NCBI GenBank assembly: GCA_910578455.1 | Contig: CAJTQA010000065.1 | Location: 1-9,692 of the forward strand | Direction: 5' to 3' | DNA from: an uncultured Dorea sp. | GTDB taxonomy: Bacteria > Bacillota > Clostridia > Lachnospirales > Lachnospiraceae | Length of the DNA stretch: 9,692 nucleotides | In this document: positions 1 to 5,423 of the stretch, one piece after another | Layout of the letters: each line of letters starts with the position of its first letter | Numbering within the stretch: position 1 is the first letter of the stretch | Translations under genes and position numbers: made by a program | The notes under the pieces: generated by a model | The model's database searches: none | Told to the model about the DNA's origin: nothing | Seen by the model: the letters and a program-made list of their open reading frames with translations, nothing else

Positions 1-106
1 CAGATTTTATGCGACCTGCGAGTACTTTTTGGATTATTCAACTGTCAAACTCCCGTGCAAAGAACTGCGGGCATATCTGTAAAGATGCGCTTTGACGTAT
101 TTTCTC
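1..106. other. Left edge, no gene recognised
   Basis: I see no convincing coding region, RNA gene or terminator here. It is presumably intergenic DNA upstream of the pseudouridine synthase gene, but the neighbour on the left lies outside the window. Confidence 0.4.
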
Positions 107-138
107 TTGACGAATCGCCAAACCTCCGCTAATATAAT
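107..138 (+). promoter_or_regulatory. Candidate promoter of the pseudouridine synthase gene
   Basis: A -35-like TTGACG lies at 107-112. Two overlapping -10 candidates follow: TAATAT at 130-135 with a 17-base spacer, and a perfect TATAAT at 133-138 with a 20-base spacer. Either would start transcription near 142-146, leaving a leader of about 20 bases before the ATG at 164. The -10 lies in the left arm of the inverted repeat at 123-158. This is motif matching only. Confidence 0.5.
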
Positions 139-158
139 CCCAAAAATATTAGCGGAGG
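123..158 (+). promoter_or_regulatory. Perfect 13-bp inverted repeat covering the -10 and the ribosome-binding site
   Basis: CCTCCGCTAATAT (123-135) is the exact reverse complement of ATATTAGCGGAGG (146-158), separated by 10 bases. The right arm contains GGAGG (154-158), the Shine-Dalgarno site 5 bases before the ATG at 164. In a transcript entering from upstream the hairpin would bury the ribosome-binding site. In a transcript started at the local promoter the left arm would not be transcribed, so the dyad could instead be a protein-binding operator. It lacks a U-tract, so a terminator is unlikely. Confidence 0.6.
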
Positions 159-163
159 CTTAC

Positions 164-763
164 ATGTACCATTACTATATGTTTAACAAACCCTTCGGAT
201 GCGTCACCGCCAGGCGGGATCCGCGCTATCCCACGGTGATGGATTACTTCAGGAAATGCGATAACGAAAACCTTTCACCCGTAGGCCGGCTCGACCGCCA
301 GACCGAGGGGCTGCTCATCATCACAGACGACGGAAAGTGGAATCAGCTTATGACCCGCCCGGAGCACCGCAAAGAGAAAATATATGAGTTCACCGCCCTG
401 GGAGAATTAGACAACCAAAAAATCCAAAGACTGGAAAACGGCATATTGCTTAAAGGTTCCTCCATGCCCACCGCTCCCTGCCGGATTCAGGTCACTGACA
501 CTGCGTTCCTCTCGGAAACCCTTCCAAACCTCCACCCTGAAATCCAAGAGGCAACAAAACATAACCGTCCGGCCCATCCTGTCGTCATGGGGCGCATCAC
601 TGTCACGGAAGGGCGCAAACGCCAAATCCGGAGAATGATGAAAGCCGCCGGATGCTGCGTACTTAAATTAAAACGGATTTCTATAGACGGCATCCTGCTG
701 GATGAAAGCCTGCAGCCAGGCGAATGGAAAGAATTTACGCCCGATTCCCGGCACAGCGAATAG
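164..763 (+). CDS. Short RsuA/RluE-family rRNA pseudouridine synthase
   Basis: The product (199 residues) is predicted to isomerise a specific uridine to pseudouridine in ribosomal RNA. It has the family opening FNKPFG near residues 7-12, the catalytic segment GRLDRQTEGLL (41-51) with the likely nucleophile Asp44, and the late motif GRKRQIRRM. The S4 RNA-binding domain found in RsuA and RluB is missing at the N terminus, so in layout it is closer to RluE. The start at 164 is chosen because GGAGG lies 5 bases upstream and because the family core begins immediately after it; an in-frame extension to 92 has no such site. The gene converges on the nitroreductase gene with 19 bases between stop codons and no visible terminator. 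The family is clear; the exact rRNA target (23S or 16S) cannot be told from sequence. Confidence 0.9.
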   Translation: MYHYYMFNKPFGCVTARRDPRYPTVMDYFRKCDNENLSPVGRLDRQTEGLLIITDDGKWNQLMTRPEHRKEKIYEFTALGELDNQKIQRLENGILLKGSSMPTAPCRIQVTDTAFLSETLPNLHPEIQEATKHNRPAHPVVMGRITVTEGRKRQIRRMMKAAGCCVLKLKRISIDGILLDESLQPGEWKEFTPDSRHSE

Positions 764-782
764 CTGCTTATCATTTGCCGTA

Positions 783-1289
783 CTACTTAATATAGTGGAC
801 TCTCGCCTCGTCATACCTGTCCTGCTGCTCCTGTTCTTTCACAGGATACCCGCAAGCAATGAGCGCGAACGCCTCCAGACCGTCCGGCAGCCCTATGATT
901 TCCTTTACTGTCTGCATCCTGTCCTCAAGGGGCGCAATCCCCATCCACACCGCCCCAAGGCCAAGCTCATCTGCCTCCAGCAAAAGATTCTCCACCGACG
1001 CGCTCATGTCAATGTGGGCGTACATAGGGCGCAGGCACTCCCTGCGGTAGCACGCCGCAAACACCAGCGGCGCCCCCTTAGCGCATCCCGTATAAGGCGT
1101 GCTTTCCGAAAGCCTCTCAATCGTCTCCCGGCAGGTCACCACATAATATTCCCATGGCTGCTGGTTCATCGCCGACGGAGCCGCCATGGCAGCCCTCAGC
1201 ATCAGCTCCACTTTCTGAGGCTCCACCGGCCTCTCCTGATACTGCCTGACACTTGTCCTGTGAAAAATACTGTTCCTGCACTCACTCAT
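783..1289 (-). CDS. Small nitroreductase-family flavoprotein
   Basis: The product (168 residues) belongs to the FMN-dependent nitroreductase fold, whose members reduce nitro compounds, quinones or flavins with NAD(P)H. Evidence is the N-terminal FMN-phosphate motif RTSVRQY, the segment PSAMNQQPWEYYVV near residues 39-52, and the later GLGAVWMG stretch with a C-terminal ALIACGYP. The length fits the short single-domain members. An alternative TTG start at 1295 exists, but the ATG at 1289 has AAAGGAG upstream at 8-base spacing, whereas the TTG would be only 3 bases from it. The ribosome-binding site lies inside the end of the upstream small gene, which stops 2 bases before this ATG, so the pair is probably translationally coupled. 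The physiological substrate is unknown. Confidence 0.88.
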   Translation of the reverse strand: MSECRNSIFHRTSVRQYQERPVEPQKVELMLRAAMAAPSAMNQQPWEYYVVTCRETIERLSESTPYTGCAKGAPLVFAACYRRECLRPMYAHIDMSASVENLLLEADELGLGAVWMGIAPLEDRMQTVKEIIGLPDGLEAFALIACGYPVKEQEQQDRYDEARVHYIK

Positions 1290-1291
1290 AG

Positions 1292-1513
1292 TCAAAACTC
1301 CTTTCCAATGTCCGTTATCCCGTACATTTCCTTAAACTCCTGCAGATCCGTTTCGTTCCGGATAAGGCAGATGTCCGTAAACTTCCCCGTATGTATGTCT
1401 TTAAACCCGGCGACCTGCTCCCCCGTACAGATACTGCAGCGAATCACCGGTTTTTGCGTTTCTCTGTCATACGTCAGACGCTTTTTCTCCTTTGCCTTAA
1501 ATATGCGAAACAT
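1292..1513 (-). CDS. Small CxxC protein of unknown function
   Basis: This 73-residue protein begins MFRIFKAKEKKRL and contains a CSIC (CxxC) motif near residues 26-29, followed by EQVAGFKDIHTGKFTDI. Two cysteines alone could bind metal as a dimer or act in redox chemistry, but no fold can be assigned. It has no signal peptide or membrane segment; the N terminus is basic. An in-frame ATG at 1549 would overlap ogg by 35 bases; the ATG at 1513 is preferred because it follows the ogg stop codon after one base (TAGCATG), with a G-rich weak ribosome-binding site before it. It sits between ogg and the nitroreductase gene with almost no gap, so the three are probably one transcript. I recall similar small proteins in Clostridia but assign no function. 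Confidence 0.72.
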   Translation of the reverse strand: MFRIFKAKEKKRLTYDRETQKPVIRCSICTGEQVAGFKDIHTGKFTDICLIRNETDLQEFKEMYGITDIGKEF

Positions 1514-1514
1514 G

Positions 1515-2369
1515 CTACGCCCCCTTTTTCCTGGCTTGCTTTGCCGCATCCGCCGCCTTGCCGCCGTTTTTCAGCTCCCAATAAAAAATATACTGCTGCA
1601 GAATCCCTTCATATCCTTTATAGCGTCTCTTCGGGAATCCCCGTTTGTAATGCTTGTCAAGAGCCTGACGGATATGTGTATCGACGGGAAATGCCTGCGT
1701 GTGGTGCAGGCCCATCAGGCAGATGCAGTCTGCTACCTTCTCCCCCACGCCAAACAATTTCAAAAGCTCTTCTTTCGCTTGCCCGTAGGGCATCCGGCAT
1801 ATATTCTCAAGATTTGTCTCCCCCTTTGCGATGCTCGCCGCCGTCCGCACTACATATTTGCTCCGGTAGCCCAGATTGCACTCTTTAAGGGCATCCTCAG
1901 GCAAATGCGCCAAAGCCTCCGGCTCAGGAAACGCAAAATACTCCTCTCCCCGGAAATTCACTTTAGGCTCCCCGTAACGCTCACAAATATTGTTGATGCA
2001 CCTTCGAATCCTGACGATATTATTCTGCTGCGAAATAAGGAAAGACGCAATCACCTCCCACAGTTCCTGACGGAGAATCCTGATTCCGCTCCCGAACTGC
2101 GCCGCGCCCTTAAGGTAACCATCTCTGGGATCAATCTGAGATATGTAGAAGGAATAATCCTTTTCCAAGTCAAAATAGCCTCTCCAAAATTTCTCAAATT
2201 CCTCTTCTCCGCAGGAAAAGACGCACTCGCTCCCTTCCTGCTCCACTTCCAGATACCGCCCTGCGGCTATCACGCTGTATACGTTCCCGTTCCTTTGCAT
2301 CATGCGGAAACATTGTCCGGACTCGCAAATCTGCGAGATGTCAAAATTCTCTATCGTTCTTTTTGTCAT
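1515..2369 (-). CDS. ogg: 8-oxoguanine DNA glycosylase/AP lyase (OGG1 type)
   Basis: The product (284 residues) is a base-excision repair enzyme removing 8-oxoguanine from DNA and nicking the abasic site. The N-terminal OGG domain carries the ESGQCFRM motif (residues 16-23). The helix-hairpin-helix-GPD domain has SQQNNIVRIRR (113-123) and GVGEKVADCICLM (207-219), which aligns with human OGG1 around its catalytic Lys249; the equivalent here is Lys211. The catalytic Asp is Asp230 in PVDTH. The ATG at 2369 is chosen because it has AAGGAG at 2385-2380 (spacing 10). Longer in-frame starts up to 2417 would translate decayed CRISPR repeat sequence. It is the first gene of a cluster with the small CxxC gene and the nitroreductase gene, and is co-directional with the CRISPR array upstream. 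Confidence 0.93.
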   Translation of the reverse strand: MTKRTIENFDISQICESGQCFRMMQRNGNVYSVIAAGRYLEVEQEGSECVFSCGEEEFEKFWRGYFDLEKDYSFYISQIDPRDGYLKGAAQFGSGIRILRQELWEVIASFLISQQNNIVRIRRCINNICERYGEPKVNFRGEEYFAFPEPEALAHLPEDALKECNLGYRSKYVVRTAASIAKGETNLENICRMPYGQAKEELLKLFGVGEKVADCICLMGLHHTQAFPVDTHIRQALDKHYKRGFPKRRYKGYEGILQQYIFYWELKNGGKAADAAKQARKKGA

Positions 2370-2383
2370 TCTTATGTCTCTCC

Positions 2384-2419
2384 TTAGTGATGCCATATAT
2401 TTTAACATTATTCTCAAAC
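2384..2419 (-). repeat. Most decayed terminal CRISPR repeat
   Basis: Twenty-six of 36 positions match the consensus. The first half as transcribed (GTTTGAGAAT onward) is nearly intact; the last seven transcribed bases are entirely lost and have become part of the ogg ribosome-binding region, with AAGGAG at 2385-2380 touching the repeat edge. Confidence 0.85.
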
Positions 2420-2425
2420 GGTCAA
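2399..2425 (-). promoter_or_regulatory. Possible ogg promoter inside the decayed CRISPR end
   Basis: On the minus strand TTGACC (2425-2420) lies in the interval next to the last repeat, and TAAAAT (2404-2399) lies in the repeat itself, 15 bases apart. Spacing is short, so support is weak. It would start transcription near 2392, seven bases before the AAGGAG site. Changes from the repeat consensus turn GTAAAAAT into GTTAAAAT and create this -10. Confidence 0.3.
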
Positions 2426-2481
2426 TGGATCACAATTACACTACAGAAATCATGCCGAACTCTATCTCTACATATTCGTCA

Positions 2482-2517
2482 GCTTGAAGGCCATACAACT
2501 TTGCATCATTCTCAAAC
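2482..2517 (-). repeat. Penultimate decayed CRISPR repeat
   Basis: Thirty of 36 positions match. Differences cluster in two patches: plus-strand repeat positions 7-9 (AGG for GTA), and positions 17, 18 and 22. The transcribed 5' part GTTTGAGAATGATG is intact, so pairing with tracrRNA in the lower stem is preserved. Confidence 0.95.
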
Positions 2518-3460
2518 CCATCTTTTCAAGCATACAATGAATGTGTGCTTGAGTACCATACATTTTTACATCATTCTCAAACCCATCAACGGTATATAGA
2601 ACGTCTCCCTCAGCTTGAGTACCATACATTTTTACATCATTCTCAAACTGGTGATGTGTATGCGGTGATTCCGAACTTGCTTGAGTACCATACATTTTTA
2701 CATCATTCTCAAACTAATAAGCTCCGTAGTCTTCATTACCTTTCGCTTGAGTACCATACATTTTTACATCATTCTCAAACTACCAGTCGCATGTACCGCT
2801 CCTTCTCCTGGCTTGAGTACCATACATTTTTACATCATTCTCAAACTTCTTTGTCGGTGAGAGAGTACCTTCCGTAGCTTGAGTACCATACATTTTTACA
2901 TCATTCTCAAACCATGCGTCCATCCTTCGCAGGATTTCTTATGCTTGAGTACCATACATTTTTACATCATTCTCAAACTGAATATCAGAGCGAACAATCT
3001 TATTAAGGCTTGAGTACCATACATTTTTACATCATTCTCAAACCGTCCGGCATACCTGTCAAGAATATCACAAGCTTGAGTACCATACATTTTTACATCA
3101 TTCTCAAACTCGTATGGTAGAAAGCTCTCCATCCGCGATGCTTGAGTACCATACATTTTTACATCATTCTCAAACAGATTGGAGTATATGATTTCTGCAC
3201 AAGAAGCTTGAGTACCATACATTTTTACATCATTCTCAAACAGAACAGTTGCCGTATCCTGTATGCTATAAGCTTGAGTACCATACATTTTTACATCATT
3301 CTCAAACGATATTTTCATCTTTCATTCTTTCTATATGCTTGAGTACCATACATTTTTACATCATTCTCAAACCCTTGATGATGTTCACAAACGACTTGAC
3401 GGCTTGAGTACCATACATTTTTACATCATTCTCAAACCTCAAATTCAAAAACGACATGCC

Positions 3461-3488
3461 ATCATATGCATAAAACTCTGGAACTCAA
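3461..3488 (-). promoter_or_regulatory. Array (pre-crRNA) promoter
   Basis: On the minus strand TTGAGT (-35, 3488-3483) and TATGAT (-10, 3466-3461) are 16 bases apart. Transcription would begin near 3454, about 16 bases before the first repeat, so the pre-crRNA leader is very short. The same -10 hexamer is used by the tracrRNA promoter. Confidence 0.65.
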
Positions 3489-3494
3489 GCCTTT

Positions 3495-3535
3495 TCAGGA
3501 ACCATTCCCGACTTATTAAACCGGCATATTCCTGA
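3495..3535 (-). other. Inverted repeat upstream of the array promoter
   Basis: On the minus strand TCAGGAA (3535-3529) is matched by TTCCTGA (3501-3495), with an inner CCG/CGG pair that could extend the structure around an AT-rich loop. It ends six bases before the -35 of the array promoter. It could be an operator or an RNA hairpin at the end of the cas mRNA; it has no U-tract. Confidence 0.4.
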
Positions 3536-3572
3536 TTTAGTACATCGAATAACAGCCTACGAGAAACTTTTA

Positions 3573-4244
3573 TTAAAACACCTCGCATCTGTCTTTATCT
3601 ATTATATATTGACACACCCAATCTTTCAACTCCCTCTGTACATTCTCAATCAGCAGCAGCGAGATTTCATTGCAAACAGCATTCTGTACGATTTGCCTTA
3701 AATTTTCTTCAGAAACAAAACTTCCTATGTTTACCAAGACAATTACTTTCTTATGCATTAATTCCGCCATAATCTTTATATATTGGTTAAGACTTCCAAT
3801 ATAATCATCTGCATAGTCGCTGAATCTTACGCCTATCGCTTTGAAAATCGCTGTTATATCCAGTTCTGCATCCGTCTCTAAAATATAAGAGCTGGCTTGC
3901 TCTAGTTCCAGAAAATAAGTCAGCAGATTGTTTTTTATCTCCTGTGTCCTCATATACAGCTCTTCCCCCGCCGCCAATCCGGACAGCTCCGAATACAATC
4001 GATTCATCACTTTCCTGTCATTTATATTCACAGCAAAGGGATTAAAAATAATTTCTGCATACTTTGATATCTCTTTTTCCTTCTCCTCTTCTGACAGGAC
4101 AAACCGTCCTTCCTCTCCATCACACTGCCGAAACAGCTCCTGTGTGTATGACGAAAAATCTTCCGTAGATTCAATCACCCACACACAGGGTTTTTCATTG
4201 TTCAGCATAAGCTGCCCTGCCAGATTCGGGTGTGCCAGTTTCAT
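3573..4244 (-). CDS. csn2: CRISPR adaptation protein Csn2
   Basis: The product (223 residues) is the type II-A-specific acquisition protein, known in the family as a calcium-binding ring-shaped tetramer that encloses double-stranded DNA ends and works with Cas1-Cas2 and Cas9. It is recognised by its place after cas2, its length (about 220 residues, the short Streptococcus/Enterococcus form), an N terminus MKLAHPNL with LNNEKP soon after, the FNPFAVNIND segment near residue 67, and a C-terminal half with VIVLVNIGSFVSEENL followed by hydrophobic strand ISLLLIEN, typical of its degenerate P-loop-like core. Its ATG overlaps the cas2 stop codon (ATGA), indicating coupled translation. It is the last gene of the cas operon and abuts the leader. 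Confidence 0.93.
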   Translation of the reverse strand: MKLAHPNLAGQLMLNNEKPCVWVIESTEDFSSYTQELFRQCDGEEGRFVLSEEEKEKEISKYAEIIFNPFAVNINDRKVMNRLYSELSGLAAGEELYMRTQEIKNNLLTYFLELEQASSYILETDAELDITAIFKAIGVRFSDYADDYIGSLNQYIKIMAELMHKKVIVLVNIGSFVSEENLRQIVQNAVCNEISLLLIENVQRELKDWVCQYIIDKDRCEVF

Positions 4245-4561
4245 AAAATCACCAGCCTTTCATCACTGTCCAGCACTTCGCTTTTTACCTCTCCGATAAT
4301 CAAATCCATTTTTGAATACTGTTTTTCTGTCACAGTCAGAAGTTGTACCAGGCCCTCTCCCGGACTGTTCTTATGTACGCTGTCAACAATTCCCCTGACA
4401 ACCGTTCCGTTTAAAGCCAACTTGCAATAAACAGATTCCTGCAGCATCAGAAATCCACTCTTCAGCAGAAACTTTCTAAACTTCGTGTACGCTCTCCTCT
4501 GTTCCCCGGTTAACACCGGAAGGTCAAAAAACACTAATACTCTCATAAATCTATAACTCAA
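4241..4561 (-). CDS. cas2: CRISPR-associated endoribonuclease-fold protein Cas2
   Basis: The product (106 residues) is the structural core of the Cas1-Cas2 integrase that inserts new spacers. It has a ferredoxin-like fold start MSYRFMRVLVFFDLP with the conserved Asp13, then RKFLLKSGFLMLQESVYCK and the C-terminal SDERLVIL. The predicted start is TTG at 4561: it gives MSYRFMR, matching the N terminus of S. pyogenes Cas2 (MSYRYMR), whereas the first ATG would begin five residues later. No Shine-Dalgarno site is visible, and the start lies 11 bases inside cas1, so translation probably depends on ribosomes finishing cas1. The 3' end overlaps csn2 by 4 bases. Confidence 0.95.
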   Translation of the reverse strand: MSYRFMRVLVFFDLPVLTGEQRRAYTKFRKFLLKSGFLMLQESVYCKLALNGTVVRGIVDSVHKNSPGEGLVQLLTVTEKQYSKMDLIIGEVKSEVLDSDERLVIL

Positions 4562-5423
4562 AACTATAAAACCGAATCAGCGAGCTATCATTGTCATTTA
4601 ATGCATCAAACACACTTTTGCAATATATCTTCACTGCATTATTCACATACTGGATCTTCCCGTCTATTCTTACTTCCTGATTCAGAAGATTGACAATCTC
4701 CATTTTTTCCTGATGCGTAAACTCCTCCAATTTCATAGCCGCAACTTTTTTGTCCACCAGAACCCTGAATGGCTCCATCAGATCAGAGGCAAGGTTGAAC
4801 TGGTTGAACATATTGTCATGAAACAGTCCAAGCTGCGTAATATATCCATTCGCTGTGATTTCTCTGGTAAATGCAGATAAAATAATCGCATATCCGTAAT
4901 TCAGCGCGGCATTTTCCAAAATATCCGCTGTTCTGGTAAAGCTCATTCCAAACAAAGCGTTAAAATACACCTTTGCGGCATGCCCTTCCCGGTTCGTCTC
5001 ATCATTCCACTGTATTTCTCTTATGTATGAACCTAATAGCTCTGATTCCTCCTTCCCCAGATATTCCAGCAGTTCCTTTTGTTTTCTTATCTTCTCCGAC
5101 ACGATCTCCGTCCAGACAGCCTCCTTCGTCTCCGGCAGCCATTTTATCTGGCAGCGCACTTTGTTACTCGTATCATGACTGCCGTAGTAGCTGACCAGCT
5201 CCGAAGACGGATTCCTTTTCTCGTCGCAAAATATTACTTTAATCTTCTTTTTTGTTAGTTCTGATAATAGACAGGCAGTAAGAGATACAGCCGTGGATTC
5301 TATCAGCACTGTCGAGATTTCACCCAAATGAATCTTTGTTATCTCCTCACTTCTGACTACCATATAACCCATTTGATAATCCAGCTTTGCCCTTCTGGAG
5401 ATAACGACTATACGCCAGCTCAT
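4551..5423 (-). CDS. cas1: CRISPR integrase Cas1 (type II-A)
   Basis: The product (290 residues) is the metal-dependent integrase that joins protospacer DNA to the leader-proximal repeat. The three metal-binding residues are visible: Glu147 in NREGHAAKVYF, His202 in QLGLFH and Glu217 in DLMEPFR, close in number to S. pyogenes Cas1 (149, 205, 220). The N-terminal beta domain (about 1-80) begins MSWRIVVISRRAKL as in other type II-A members, and the helical catalytic domain follows. Length is normal. The ATG overlaps the cas9 stop codon (ATGA), and its own end overlaps cas2 by 11 bases. No independent promoter or strong ribosome-binding site was seen. Confidence 0.97.
   Translation of the reverse strand: MSWRIVVISRRAKLDYQMGYMVVRSEEITKIHLGEISTVLIESTAVSLTACLLSELTKKKIKVIFCDEKRNPSSELVSYYGSHDTSNKVRCQIKWLPETKEAVWTEIVSEKIRKQKELLEYLGKEESELLGSYIREIQWNDETNREGHAAKVYFNALFGMSFTRTADILENAALNYGYAIILSAFTREITANGYITQLGLFHDNMFNQFNLASDLMEPFRVLVDKKVAAMKLEEFTHQEKMEIVNLLNQEVRIDGKIQYVNNAVKIYCKSVFDALNDNDSSLIRFYSFEL

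Larger units (their letters stand above)
2384..3437 (-). CRISPR. Type II-A CRISPR array, 14 intact and 2 decayed repeats
   Basis: In the transcribed (minus) direction the 36-base repeat begins GTTTGAGAATGATG and ends GGTACTCAAGC. Fourteen identical copies start, in plus-strand coordinates, at 2547, 2613, 2679, 2745, 2811, 2877, 2943, 3008, 3074, 3140, 3206, 3272, 3337 and 3402. Decayed copies lie at 2482-2517 and 2384-2419. Spacers are 30 bases (ten) or 29 bases (2518-2546, 2979-3007, 3308-3336, 3373-3401), plus one 62-base interval at 2420-2481. The newest end is at 3437, shown by the leader and csn2 on that side and by repeat decay at the other. All 14 ordinary spacers differ from one another. 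Spacer targets cannot be determined here. Confidence 0.99.
3438..3572 (-). promoter_or_regulatory. CRISPR leader
   Basis: This 135-base non-coding stretch joins the csn2 stop codon to the first repeat. The seven bases touching the repeat (3444-3438, minus strand) read ATTTGAG, the leader-anchoring sequence known to direct type II-A spacer integration. It also contains the array promoter (3488-3461) and an upstream inverted repeat (3535-3495). No clear rho-independent terminator for the cas operon is visible. Confidence 0.9.

Noticed and set aside
764..782. Possible bidirectional terminator between the convergent pseudouridine synthase and nitroreductase genes
   Set aside because: The 19 bases show no stem or U-tract.
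702..2387. A 561-codon plus-strand open frame
   Set aside because: It lies antisense to the nitroreductase, CxxC and ogg genes, which have clear family motifs and start sites. Its own product resembles nothing and lacks a plausible start.
3051..3060. CATACCTGTC in a spacer also occurs at 812-821 in the nitroreductase gene
   Set aside because: A 10-base match in a window this size is expected by chance and is too short for self-targeting.
2468..3535. Open reading frames on both strands through the array, with recurring peptides such as EYHTFLHHSQT or FENDVKMYGTQA
   Set aside because: They are translations of the CRISPR repeat. The 66-base repeat-spacer unit is divisible by three, so frames stay open; there are no ribosome-binding sites or protein family signals.
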